A stretch of 64,000 nt of DNA from Actinoalloteichus hoggarensis (GTDB taxonomy: Bacteria > Actinomycetota > Actinomycetes > Mycobacteriales > Pseudonocardiaceae), in NCBI RefSeq assembly GCF_002234535.1, contig NZ_CP022521.1, positions 1,240,001-1,304,000 of the forward strand. The letters are read 5' to 3'. The translations under genes and the position numbers were made by a program. Below the pieces are notes generated by a model. That model was not told the DNA's origin. It saw only the letters and a list, made by a program, of their open reading frames with translations, and did no database searches. Within the stretch, counting starts at the first letter, position 1. The number at the start of each line of letters is the position of its first letter. Below are positions 1-9,363 of the stretch, piece by piece.

Positions 1-756
1 TCCGACTACGTGGCCGCCGCACAGGATGAGCTGATCAAGAACGAACAGCACGACGTCCGTCTCGTGACGATCGAAGACGAGGGTTATCCCGCCACGTTGC
101 GCCTGGTGGTCAACCCGCCACCGTTCCTCTTCGTCCGCGGCTCACTGCATGACTCGGATCCGCGCAGCGTTGCGGTGGTCGGCACTCGAAGCGCCACCGA
201 GGAGGGGCTCCGGCGCGCGGGACGGATGGCACGGGAGCTCGTGGCCCGTGGCGTGACAGTCGTCTCCGGGTTGGCGCGGGGCATCGACACTGCCGCGCAC
301 ACCGCTGCGCTGGCGGCGGGCGGCCGGACCATCGCCGTGCTGGGCACCGGCATCAATCACTACTTCCCCGCCGAGAATCGCGTGTTGACCGACCGAATAG
401 CACGTGACGGCCGCGGGGCTGTCGTATCGCAGTTCTGGCCGGATTCTCGGGGGGCCACGTGGACCTTCCCACGTCGGAACATCACGATGTCCGGTATCGC
501 GCAGGGCACGGTCGTCATCGAGGCTGGACGCACCTCCGGGGCGAAGATGCAGGCAAGAATCGCCCTCGAGCACGGCAAGAAGGTGTTCCTGATCAAGAGC
601 CTGACGGAGCAGCAGGACTGGGCCCGCGATTACGCCGCGACTCGAGGCGCGCTTCAGGTGGACAGTGTCGCGGAGGTGGCCGAGGCTCTGGCCCCTGCCG
701 CACGCATCCACGCCGCTGACGAGCGCCGTGCGCAGCTCGTCCTGGACTTCGTCTGA
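1..756 (+). CDS. dprA: DprA/Smf-like protein, 5' end outside the window
   Basis: This is a DprA (Smf) family Rossmann-fold protein. Classical DprA binds single-stranded DNA and loads RecA during transformation. The reading frame is open to base 1 (Ser-Asp-Tyr before the GTG at 10), so the gene very likely begins upstream and the GTG is probably internal. Visible family signatures are the FPPFLF-like segment (here PPPFLFVRG), VVGTRSAT, the glycine loop SGLARGID and a late EAGRTSGAKM segment that matches the DprA core. There is no room for the C-terminal winged helix found in many DprA proteins. The stop codon lies 2 bp before the next gene, a zinc-ribbon/phosphoribosyltransferase gene, so the two were probably co-transcribed. 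Pairing of DprA-like and ComF-like genes resembles competence loci. In actinomycetes the role of this pair is unproven and a defence role has been suggested. Confidence 0.85.
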   Translation, partial: SDYVAAAQDELIKNEQHDVRLVTIEDEGYPATLRLVVNPPPFLFVRGSLHDSDPRSVAVVGTRSATEEGLRRAGRMARELVARGVTVVSGLARGIDTAAHTAALAAGGRTIAVLGTGINHYFPAENRVLTDRIARDGRGAVVSQFWPDSRGATWTFPRRNITMSGIAQGTVVIEAGRTSGAKMQARIALEHGKKVFLIKSLTEQQDWARDYAATRGALQVDSVAEVAEALAPAARIHAADERRAQLVLDFV

Positions 757-758
757 TC

Positions 759-1037
759 ATGGAGGCAGTCGCTCACCCTGCTCCTGCGGGATTCGGGGAC
801 TGCGGTGGCTGTGCCTATCGGGCGGTCGGGCCGCCGTCGGTCTGCCAGAAGTGCGCGGCGGCGACCCTGAAGCCTGCTGCACCGTTTCCCTGCCCGGTCT
901 GCGGTCAGCGCCTTGCCTCGGCGACGGCGGCGTGTGTCAACATGCTGTGCTCCAGTACCGATCGACAGTTCGTGTCCAACACCGCGATCGCGATGAAGAC
1001 CGGCGAACCGGATGCCGCGATCAAGCTCTACGAGTAG
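759..1037 (+). CDS. Zinc-ribbon N-terminal half of a split ComF-type phosphoribosyltransferase
   Basis: A 92-residue reading frame rich in cysteine pairs (DCGGC, VCQKC, PCPVCGQ, then two more Cys), the zinc-ribbon arrangement that normally precedes a ComF-type phosphoribosyltransferase domain. It ends at a TAG (1035-1037) just after the segment AIKLYE, where ComF relatives continue into a Lys/Tyr-Gly-Trp stretch. The missing continuation is found immediately downstream in another frame. I read this as the front half of one broken gene rather than a complete small protein, although an independent zinc-ribbon protein could still be made. It starts 2 bp after the DprA-like stop, so it is translationally linked to it. 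Confidence 0.6.
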   Translation: MEAVAHPAPAGFGDCGGCAYRAVGPPSVCQKCAAATLKPAAPFPCPVCGQRLASATAACVNMLCSSTDRQFVSNTAIAMKTGEPDAAIKLYE

Positions 1038-1048
1038 AGCGGAGAAAA

Positions 1049-1504
1049 TGGGGTTGGGGGCTGATTTTCGCCAGAGTGGTGCTGGGAGCCCTCCCGCACC
1101 ATCCCCACCTGGCGCGCTCTGATCTGAGCATCCCCATGCCTGCGTTCGTCACGCGAGACGGAGGTCACTCGGTCGGCGACCACGCGGCCCGGACCATCAG
1201 ATACGCGATCGAACAGGACGACGTCGGCTACCCGTTTCGGCTCGAACCGCCTGTGATCACCAAGACGACAGCTACGGAGACGATGGCGAGTGCCGGGAGC
1301 CTCGCACGGCGAGTAAGGATCGCCGCCACGATCTATGCCGCATTGACCGTCGTCGACGAGCGCGCCGTCCGAGGGAGGCGGGTCGTCGTCTACGACGACG
1401 TCTTCACCACTGGGAGCACGCTCGACGTGGTCGCACGTCGCCTCCGCGAGGCGGGTGCGGACGAGGTCTATGGGCTGACCTTGTCGCGAACGCGATGGCG
1501 GTGA
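1049..1504 (+). pseudogene. Phosphoribosyltransferase domain (ComF-like), rear half, frameshifted
   Basis: The frame reads WGWGLIFARVVLGAL, then a domain ending in VVVYDDVFTTGSTLD, the classical PRPP-binding loop of type I phosphoribosyltransferases (two acidic residues followed by TTGST). The domain is about 150 residues. It lies in a different frame from the zinc-ribbon half (759-1037). Reading across, the expected join would be KLYE-Y-SGEK-WGWGL. That needs the TAG at 1035 to be a Tyr codon and one extra base in the A run at 1045-1048. Two lesions make a real pseudogene more likely than one sequencing error. A separate start at the ATG at 1136 is possible but has no clear ribosome binding site and would lose the domain's front. 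Confidence 0.65.
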
Positions 1505-1693
1505 TCCGGCTCCGTTCGCTGGATGCAGCCGTCGTGTCGCAGCGTGTGTTCCTGACTGAGTGTGCAGGCCGGCGGCACGGCGAGCGGGACGGCACCATCC
1601 CGTGATCTGCACGGCATGCCGTCCGGTCGCCTGCCCGCGACGACGCGGAGTGTCCGGTGCGGAGGGAGCCCCCGGCCGGGGCTCGTCCGTCGT

Positions 1694-1900
1694 CTAGTCG
1701 CGGAAGGACCCGTCGGCTCGACGGGCGTGGAATCTCAGCCGGTGTCGACACTGTGGACACCGCTGCTGGAAGAGCCGCAGCACGGCCAGCAGCAGCCACG
1801 CCACACCCAGCGTCACGAGGTACAGCAGGCCTAAGGCCAGTTTTCGCGCGCCCTGCACGATGCCCGGCTCGGTGCAGAACCGGCAGTCACGACACCCCAT
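1694..1900 (-). CDS. Small membrane protein with Cys-rich ends
   Basis: A 68-residue protein with a distinctive plan: an N-terminal CRDCRFC motif, a central hydrophobic helix (about residues 20-42, LALGLLYLVTLGVAWLLLAV) and a C-terminal CPQCRHRL motif followed by RRADGSF. The paired cysteines at both ends could bind zinc on the cytoplasmic side of a hairpin or single-pass segment. I know similar short proteins from other actinomycetes but no established function. The compact, non-random pattern on the minus strand argues that it is a real gene. It is convergent with the phosphoribosyltransferase remnant. No partner gene is evident. Confidence 0.75.
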   Translation of the reverse strand: MGCRDCRFCTEPGIVQGARKLALGLLYLVTLGVAWLLLAVLRLFQQRCPQCRHRLRFHARRADGSFRD

Positions 1901-2485
1901 GTCGCCCCTTGTCTCGTCGACCGGCGGTGAACGCCCGGCTCGTGGTCCATTCGATCCTCACCACCGTGCCATGATCGCGCCGCACCGGTAGGCGGCCGGG
2001 TCGACGTGCCCCCGGGCTCGGTCGCCGCCGATCGCGCTGACAGGACGCGCGCTGACAGGACGCGCGCCGGCGAGATCGGTGCGTGAGCCGATGCCGACGC
2101 GAGTCGGTCGGCTGCGTGGCCGGGGTCGGAGTCGGGTGGCGCCGCTGATCGGCACGCCCGGTCTCGCCGAGCCGAGATGCGTGGGCTCGCGGGCTCCCCG
2201 ACGCGCGCACGCGGCTCTGGACACTCGACCTGCTGCGCCCGGTGCGGTGCGGCCTGCCCGACGAGTCGGCGTCAGGACGTCCGGCCTGGCGCGCGGCGGT
2301 TTCCGGAGGTGGTGTTCCGCTCCGCCGCGCGCCGGGATCTCCGGTGGACGACCGCGTCGCGAAACCGACCGGGCCCGACCATCGCCGCGACAGGGCGGGG
2401 CGGGATCTGTGGAGCGTTGACCGTCAAGAAAGTTGCGTGGCCCGCAATCTTGCGCATGGCGCACTATTCTGCCTAGTCTTGCGTC
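1901..2485. other. Intergenic stretch, no gene recognised
   Basis: Several long open frames cross this stretch, but they are arginine/proline-rich shadows of GC-rich DNA with no recognisable domain. It must contain the promoter of the TetR gene starting at 2486; the AT-richer patch at about 2425-2480, which includes TTGCGTGG and TATTCTGCCTAGTC, is the best place for it. I see nothing else. Confidence 0.5.
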
Positions 2486-3109
2486 ATGACCCCGTCGTCG
2501 CGAGACTCCGGCCCAGGGCTGCGCGAGCGCAAGAAGCAGCAGACTCGGGAGGCACTGAGCTGGGCCGCCCTGCGGCTGGCGGTGGAGAAAGGCCTGGACG
2601 CGGTCCTGGTGGAGGACATCGCCGCAGCGGCGGGCGTGTCACCTCGGACGTTCAACAACTACTTCGAGGGCAAGGCCGAGGCCGTCGTCTGGCGGCACTT
2701 CGACCGGGCCCGGCGCATGGCCGACCTCCTGCGGAGCAGGCCCGCCGACGAACCACTGTGGGACGCGGTCGTCCACGCCGTCCTCGCGCACACGGGGGAC
2801 GAGCAGCAGACGCCGGACCCCGAGTGGACGGCCGGGGTCTCGCTCATGGTCGCCGAGCCCGCGTTGCAGGGCGCCTACCTGAAGGCGAGCGCCGCGGCCG
2901 AACGGGAGCTGGCACTGGCCGTCGCCGAACGCACCGGCGGCGACCCCGACCGAGACATGTACCCCAGTCTGGTGTCCGCCGCGATCGGCTCGGCGATCGA
3001 CGTCGCCACACGCCGATGGCTGCGTGCCGATCCACCTGTCTCGCAGGCCGGACTGCTGCGTGCCGCCCTCGCCGAGATCACTGCGGGCCTGCCCGAGCCG
3101 CGCCGCTAG
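2486..3109 (+). CDS. TetR/AcrR family transcriptional regulator
   Basis: A 207-residue TetR-type repressor. Residues about 10-60 form the N-terminal helix-turn-helix, with the typical run VEDIAAAAGVSPRTFNNYF followed by Lys and Ala. The remaining helical domain would bind a small ligand. The gene lies 168 bp upstream of and parallel to an FAD-dependent monooxygenase. That is a common pairing in which the regulator controls the neighbouring oxygenase. The ATG start follows an AT-richer promoter-like patch. The ligand cannot be told from sequence. Confidence 0.9.
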   Translation: MTPSSRDSGPGLRERKKQQTREALSWAALRLAVEKGLDAVLVEDIAAAAGVSPRTFNNYFEGKAEAVVWRHFDRARRMADLLRSRPADEPLWDAVVHAVLAHTGDEQQTPDPEWTAGVSLMVAEPALQGAYLKASAAAERELALAVAERTGGDPDRDMYPSLVSAAIGSAIDVATRRWLRADPPVSQAGLLRAALAEITAGLPEPRR

Positions 3110-3277
3110 CCCGCGCCGGACCGGACGGCGCTCGGCCCCGCCGCGCCGCACTCGCCCCTCGTCCATTCCGCGCACTCACCGCACCACAGCCACCACCCGC
3201 CGCACCGACGCCTGCCGTCCGGTGCGGCGATCTCGCCATGCCCGCACTCGACTCCCCTCGACGCAAGGAGCGGACCG

Positions 3278-4930
3278 ATGACCATCGCGACAACCACCCC
3301 GGATCGGCATCCGGAGCGTGAGCCTGCGGCCGCCGACGTCCGCACGGATGTGCTGATCGTCGGTGCCGGACCCAACGGCCTGCTGCTCGCCTGCGAACTG
3401 GCGCAGGCAGGCGTGCACCCGATCGTGGTCGAGCGCCTGGCCGAGCCGTCGGACCGGCCGAAGGCCAACGGCCTCGTCGGCCGAGTCGTGCAGGCCTTGG
3501 ACTATCGCGGCCTCCACGAGCGCCTCAGCGGGCATGATCGGCCGCCGTTCCGACTGCCCGGATTCCAGTTCGGGGCCCTGCCACTGGATCTCGCCGCCAT
3601 GACGAACCACGAACTCTTCGTCCTCCCCGTTGCCCAGCAGCGAATCGAGGAGGTGCTCGCCGACCGCGCGGCGGAGCTCGGCGTGGAGATCCGCCGCGGC
3701 CATGAGCTGATCGGCCTGCACCAGGACGCTGCCCGGGTGACCACGCAGGTCGACGGGCCTGCGGGCCGACAGGAGATCGCGGCCCGCTTCCTGGTGGGCG
3801 CCGACGGCGGACGCAGCAGCGTGCGCAGGCTCTGCGGTATCGAGTTCCCCGGTGTCACCGACAGCGGCTTCGTGCAGCGCAGCGGGCAGGTCGTCATCCA
3901 CCCGCCGGTCGCCCTCGGCGAGACCGGGGATCTGGAGGTCGACGGGGTGGGAAGGCTGCGATCCGCGACCTTCACCCGGACCGAGCGGGGGATGTTCGCC
4001 TACGGCATGGTCCAACCGGGCAGGTATCGCGTCGCGGTGTACGAATCGTCGCCCGAGCCCGTGCCCGCCGACACGGCCATGTCCATCGAGGAGCTGCGGG
4101 ACGCGGTGCGGCGCGTGCTCGGCGGCGATGTGCCGATGAGCGAGCCCGCCGACGGGGCGCCGTCCATCCTGGAACGCACGACCGGAGCGAACTCCCGACA
4201 GGCCGCGCACTACCGGAGCGGCCGGGTCCTGCTGGTGGGGGATGCGGCACACGTGCACTCCTCGGTAGGCGGTCCCGGCCTGAACCTGGGCATGCAGGAC
4301 GCGCTCAATCTCGGCTGGAAGCTCGCGGCCGAGATCCTCGGCTGGGCGCCGACCGGGCTGCTCGACACCTATGAGAGCGAGCGACACCCGGTGGGGCGAC
4401 GGGTCGTCATGCACACCCGCGCCCAGACAGCGCTGCTGGCTGCGGGGCCGAACATCACCGCTTTGCGGGAACTGCTCGGCGAGCTGCTCGACGACGCCGC
4501 GAACGTCCGGCGCATCGCCGATCTGATGGCAGGCGCCGACATCCGTTACGACACGGGTCGAGGCGGGCCGGCGCACCCGCTGGCCGGGCGATGGATGCCG
4601 GATCTTCGGCTGCTGCGCGGCGGTGTCCCGACGAGAGTGGCCGCCCTGCTGCACGGCGGCCGGCCGGTCCTGCTCGATCTCATCGGCCATCCGTCGACCA
4701 CCGCGGCCGCGAAGGAGTGGGACGGCCGGATCCAGCTGATCCAGGCCAGGATCGGCGGCGGGGCCCCGGCCGCCGACGCGGCCGTCGACGCCGCGGCGGT
4801 GCCCGCGCGCGTCATGCTGATCCGGCCGGACGGCTACGTCGTCTGGGCCGCGAACTCCGTCGGACCCACGACGGCGGCCGAGCTGCGCCAAGCCCTCGCG
4901 GACTGGTTCGGCGCGCCGACACGGCGGTGA
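3278..4930 (+). CDS. FAD-dependent aromatic monooxygenase (PgaE/RdmE type)
   Basis: A 550-residue class A flavoprotein monooxygenase, a family that hydroxylates aromatic rings using NAD(P)H and O2. The N-terminal dinucleotide fold shows VLIVGAGPNG at about residues 24-33. The DG motif (VGADGGRSSVRR) is near residue 172, and the FAD-ribityl motif LLVGDAAHVHSSVGGPG is near residue 318. The C-terminal 100 residues look like the thioredoxin-like domain found in polyketide-tailoring and phenol hydroxylases. The preceding AAGGAG at about 3267 supports the ATG at 3278. The TetR gene upstream probably regulates it. No polyketide synthase is nearby, so a detoxification or catabolic role is as likely as antibiotic tailoring. 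Confidence 0.9.
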   Translation: MTIATTTPDRHPEREPAAADVRTDVLIVGAGPNGLLLACELAQAGVHPIVVERLAEPSDRPKANGLVGRVVQALDYRGLHERLSGHDRPPFRLPGFQFGALPLDLAAMTNHELFVLPVAQQRIEEVLADRAAELGVEIRRGHELIGLHQDAARVTTQVDGPAGRQEIAARFLVGADGGRSSVRRLCGIEFPGVTDSGFVQRSGQVVIHPPVALGETGDLEVDGVGRLRSATFTRTERGMFAYGMVQPGRYRVAVYESSPEPVPADTAMSIEELRDAVRRVLGGDVPMSEPADGAPSILERTTGANSRQAAHYRSGRVLLVGDAAHVHSSVGGPGLNLGMQDALNLGWKLAAEILGWAPTGLLDTYESERHPVGRRVVMHTRAQTALLAAGPNITALRELLGELLDDAANVRRIADLMAGADIRYDTGRGGPAHPLAGRWMPDLRLLRGGVPTRVAALLHGGRPVLLDLIGHPSTTAAAKEWDGRIQLIQARIGGGAPAADAAVDAAAVPARVMLIRPDGYVVWAANSVGPTTAAELRQALADWFGAPTRR

Positions 4931-5967
<1,037 letters not shown>

Positions 5968-7500
5968 TCACCCCGCCGTCATCATCCTGCGGCGGATCTC
6001 CCGCACGGCGAGCCGCGTTCGCGTCGGTGCGCCCGTGGCGTGGAGCAGGCGGGAGACGTGGACGGCGACGGTGCGCTCCGCGCAGCCCAGTTCCTCGGCG
6101 ATGCGCTGATTGCCCATGCCCTCGACGAGCAGGTCGAGCACCCGGGCCTGGGCCGCGGTGACGTCGGGCGGATCGAGGAGGGCCGCCGCCGTCGCGTCGA
6201 CCTCGTCGCGGACCCGGCCCGGCCAGTCGCGCAGGGCCAGCCGCGCCGCCTGGAGATCGACCATGGCCGCCGTCTCCCTGCCCGCCCGCAGCGCCGCCCG
6301 GCCGCGGGCGGACAGACAGCGCGCCCGGTCGACCGCGCCGAGGCTCTCGACGTCCACGGCGGCCCAGGTCGCCGGGTCGGGGGCGTGCCCGGCGTGGTCG
6401 GACAGCACGAGGTCGGCGAGCGCGCGCAGCCGGTCGTCTCGGATTCCTCGGGGCAGCAGTCGGGCCAGCCAGGCCCGTACCTCGGTTGCGGAGCGCCCCG
6501 CCTCCAGGGCCGTCTGGGCCGCCTCCCAGGCACGGTTCTCCCTGGACTCGTGACCCGCTTGATCGACGCAGCGCGCGTAGGCCGTCAGCGCGGCCGTGAC
6601 CGGCCCCGCGCCCGCCGCCGCCGCGATCAGGCCGCCTAGGTGGCCGTACAGCCGCGACCACACCACGTCGACCCCGGTGGAGGCGGTCAGCGCCCGCTGC
6701 CCGAGGCGGCGGGCGGCGACGAGATCGCCTCGAGACCAGGCCAGCTGGGCGCCCTTCGCGGCGAGGGCCACCTGCTCCGATCGCCGCTCCTCGTGGTCGA
6801 GCTGGTCGGTGAGATGGTCCCAGCCGCGTTCCCACTGTCCGGTGTGGACCGCGAGGTCGACGGCCTGCCGCACGATGAGACCTCGGGAGCCGCGCCGACC
6901 GGCGACGTCGCGGGCCCGGGCGACCCAGAGCCAGGCGTCGACCTGTGCGGCGCCGTCGGTCACCCGTCGTCGCACCGTCCAGAGCCGGGCGACCAGGGCG
7001 TTGTTGACCGCGCGGTCGACGACGTCGCGGTCCGCCGCGGGATGGGCGGCGACCTCGTCGAGTTCGGCGAGGCCGTCGGCCCGGCGTGCGGCGGAGGTCG
7101 GGGCGGGCGCCGCGCGTCTGCTGTGCACCGGTGCGCCGTCGGAGGCCAGCACGGTGCCGCGACTGACCCTGGCGTGCAGCACGGCGAGGATCTGACGCCG
7201 GGTGAGCCTGCGCAGGCTCTCGGCGATCCGGAGGCAGTGCCGCGCGGCCTCCGCCGCACGGTCGTACTCCTCGGTGCGGATGTGCAGCGTCGATCGGGCG
7301 GCCAGGGCCTCGACCAGCAGCCCCGGATCGTCGCCCGCCGCCTGCTCGGCGGAGTCGATCGCCATCCGCGCCCCCGCGGCGTCGCCCGCCCGCCAGCGTG
7401 CCGAGGTCTCCGCGCACCAGCGACGACAGGCCGCCCGATCGGGAGGCGTCCGCTCCGTCGCCGTCCGGCCGTCCGGATCGCCGCCGTGTCCGTCGTTCAT
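5968..7500 (-). CDS. LuxR-family transcriptional regulator with long helical N-terminus
   Basis: A 510-residue regulator. The last 60 or so residues are a LuxR/FixJ-type helix-turn-helix: LLVEGMGNQRIAEELGCAER then TVAVHVSRLLHATGA. The 440 residues before it are alanine- and arginine-rich helices resembling the TPR-like region of LAL/MalT-type regulators, but no Walker A motif is visible, so it lacks the ATPase of true LAL proteins. It is divergent from an ABC exporter operon. Its start codon (minus strand, 7500) lies 13 bp from a perfect inverted repeat at 7513-7546 that could be its operator. It probably controls that exporter and itself. Confidence 0.85.
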   Translation of the reverse strand: MNDGHGGDPDGRTATERTPPDRAACRRWCAETSARWRAGDAAGARMAIDSAEQAAGDDPGLLVEALAARSTLHIRTEEYDRAAEAARHCLRIAESLRRLTRRQILAVLHARVSRGTVLASDGAPVHSRRAAPAPTSAARRADGLAELDEVAAHPAADRDVVDRAVNNALVARLWTVRRRVTDGAAQVDAWLWVARARDVAGRRGSRGLIVRQAVDLAVHTGQWERGWDHLTDQLDHEERRSEQVALAAKGAQLAWSRGDLVAARRLGQRALTASTGVDVVWSRLYGHLGGLIAAAAGAGPVTAALTAYARCVDQAGHESRENRAWEAAQTALEAGRSATEVRAWLARLLPRGIRDDRLRALADLVLSDHAGHAPDPATWAAVDVESLGAVDRARCLSARGRAALRAGRETAAMVDLQAARLALRDWPGRVRDEVDATAAALLDPPDVTAAQARVLDLLVEGMGNQRIAEELGCAERTVAVHVSRLLHATGAPTRTRLAVREIRRRMMTAG

Positions 7501-7512
7501 CCCGCGACGGTA

Positions 7513-7546
7513 GCCGTCATGTAGTCATCTCTGACTACATGACGGC
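7513..7546. promoter_or_regulatory. Perfect 15-bp inverted repeat, likely operator
   Basis: The left arm GCCGTCATGTAGTCA (7513-7527) is the exact reverse complement of the right arm (7532-7546), separated by TCTC. It sits in the 73-bp gap between the divergent LuxR-type gene (start 7500) and the ABC operon (start 7574), so it can act on both promoters. Its position between divergent starts argues against a terminator. Confidence 0.85.
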
Positions 7547-7573
7547 GCCGTTCTCGGCGGCACACTCACCGCC

Positions 7574-8584
7574 GTGTCCTCTCCCGCACTGGAAATCCAC
7601 GACTTGACCAGGGTCTACGCCACCCGAGGCAGACCGGACCGCCGCGCGCTCGACCGGATCAGCGCCACGTTCTCCGCCGCCCGCGTGCACGGCCTGCTCG
7701 GCCCCAACGGCGCGGGCAAGACCACGCTGTGCCGGATCGTGTCGACGGTCCTGCTGCCCACCGACGGCCGAGCCACGGTGCTCGGCCACGACGTCGTTCG
7801 AGACGCCCGGGCCGTGCGGCAGCGCATCGGGGTGGTGTTCGGCGGCGACCGAGGCCTGTACGGGCGGCTGACCGCGACGGAGAACCTCCGCTTCTGGGCC
7901 GCCCTCCACGGCGTGCCGGGCCGCGTCGCCAGGACCCGGGTGCCTGCCCTGCTCGACCGGGTCGGGCTGCTCGACCGCGCCGACGTCCGCGTGGAGACGT
8001 TCTCCCGAGGCATGAAGCAGCGCCTTCACCTCGCCAGAGGCCTCGTCGCCGATCCGCCGTTGCTGCTGCTCGACGAACCCACCGTGGGCATGGACCCGAT
8101 CAGCGCCCTGGAGTTCCGCGAACTGGTGCGTGCGCTGCGATCCGAGGGCCGGACCATCCTGCTCACCACGCACGACATGGCCGAGGCCGAGGCGGTGTGC
8201 GACTCGATCACCTTCGTCGACGGCGGCCGGATCGTCGGCAGCGGGACGCCCGCCGAGGCGAGGTCCTGGCTCGACACCGGTCGCCGCATCGAGGTGCGCG
8301 ACCTCGAACCCGCCGCCGCGGTCCGGCTGGCCGAGGAGTCGGCGCGACTGCCGGGGGTGGTCGTCGAGCCGCTGCCCGAGCCGTCCGACCGGGCCGGGGC
8401 CGGGACCGCCCCGACGACGGTGGTCCTGCGTGTCGAGACACCCGACGTCGCCGACGTCCTCACCCGGCTCGTCGCGGCCGGGCACACCTCGCTGGTCACC
8501 GGCACGCCCTCGTTGCAGGACGTCTACGTGCGGCTGCTGGGCACCACGACGTCCGGTCGGTCCCGCGGCATGGACGTCTCGTGA
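7574..8584 (+). CDS. ABC-2 exporter ATP-binding protein
   Basis: A 336-residue ATPase of an ABC-2 type exporter. Walker A is GPNGAGKTT at about residues 42-50. The signature region reads [17 protein letters not shown], an unusual SRGMKQ version of the LSGGQ loop that is common in this family. Walker B is [13 protein letters not shown], and the H-loop lies in [11 protein letters not shown]-terminal extension of about 100 residues follows. It starts with GTG and its stop overlaps the ATG of the next gene (ATGA), giving a coupled ATPase-permease-permease operon. A substrate (drug, lipid or peptide) cannot be assigned. It is probably controlled by the divergent LuxR-type regulator. Confidence 0.92.
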   Translation: MSSPALEIHDLTRVYATRGRPDRRALDRISATFSAARVHGLLGPNGAGKTTLCRIVSTVLLPTDGRATVLGHDVVRDARAVRQRIGVVFGGDRGLYGRLTATENLRFWAALHGVPGRVARTRVPALLDRVGLLDRADVRVETFSRGMKQRLHLARGLVADPPLLLLDEPTVGMDPISALEFRELVRALRSEGRTILLTTHDMAEAEAVCDSITFVDGGRIVGSGTPAEARSWLDTGRRIEVRDLEPAAAVRLAEESARLPGVVVEPLPEPSDRAGAGTAPTTVVLRVETPDVADVLTRLVAAGHTSLVTGTPSLQDVYVRLLGTTTSGRSRGMDVS

Positions 8585-9363
8585 TGCGCGGTCTCGCGCT
8601 GGGCCTGACCACCGGGTTCGGTTCCCAGCTGCGCCGGATGCGCGGCAATCCGGACTGGTTCCTGGCGTTGTTCACGGCGCCGCTGCTGACCGTGGTGTTC
8701 CTCGCGATCTTCCAGGCGGGCGGCCGGGACGACCTGGCGCCGTACGGGGTGCTGGCTCCCGCGCTCATCGCCCTCTGGGGGATGGCCCTGCAGACGGCGG
8801 GCGAACTGATCAGTCGTGAGCGGGACAACGGCTCGCTGGAGCTGCTCGTCGCGGCGCCCGCCTCCTTCGGCACGGTGCTCACCGGACGCATCCTCGCGGT
8901 CACCACGGTGTCGCTGCTCGCCTTCGTGGAGTCGTGGCTCGTCGGCATGTTGATGACCGGGGTGCCGATCGCCGTCGAGCATCCGCTCGTCTTCACCGTG
9001 ACGATCCTCTGCACCGCGATCGCCATGGCGGGCACGGCGACGGTGATGGCGAGCGTCTTCGTGCTGGCCCGATCGGCCCGGACCTTCCAGAACGCGCTGA
9101 GCTACCCGTTCTTCCTGCTCGGCGGGGTGGCCGTTCCGGTCGACCTCCTGCCGCAGTGGCTGCACCCGCCTGCCCGGCTCGTGTTCCTGTCCTGGTCCTC
9201 GGACCTGCTGCGCGACGCGCTCACGGCCGGGCCGGTGTCCGCGCCCGCACTCCGGATCGGCGTGGTGCTCGCACTCGGTGCGGCGGGCTTCCTACTGGGC
9301 TCGTTCCTGCTGGATCGCATCCTCCGTCGCGTTCGCACCACCGGGAGTCTCGCCCATGCCTGA
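8584..9363 (+). CDS. ABC-2 type permease
   Basis: A 259-residue integral membrane protein with about six hydrophobic segments, such as FLALFTAPLLTVVFLAIFQA and a late ALGAAGFLLGSFLLDRILRR. The ERDNGSLELLVAAP segment is the family's conserved cytoplasmic loop. It overlaps the upstream ATPase by 1 bp (ATGA) and is overlapped by the next permease, so all three are translationally coupled. With the following gene it would form a heterodimeric membrane channel for the exporter. Confidence 0.9.
   Translation: MRGLALGLTTGFGSQLRRMRGNPDWFLALFTAPLLTVVFLAIFQAGGRDDLAPYGVLAPALIALWGMALQTAGELISRERDNGSLELLVAAPASFGTVLTGRILAVTTVSLLAFVESWLVGMLMTGVPIAVEHPLVFTVTILCTAIAMAGTATVMASVFVLARSARTFQNALSYPFFLLGGVAVPVDLLPQWLHPPARLVFLSWSSDLLRDALTAGPVSAPALRIGVVLALGAAGFLLGSFLLDRILRRVRTTGSLAHA

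Noticed and set aside
7513-7546. Inverted repeat considered as a terminator
   Set aside because: It lies between divergent start codons, where no transcript ends. An operator is the better reading.
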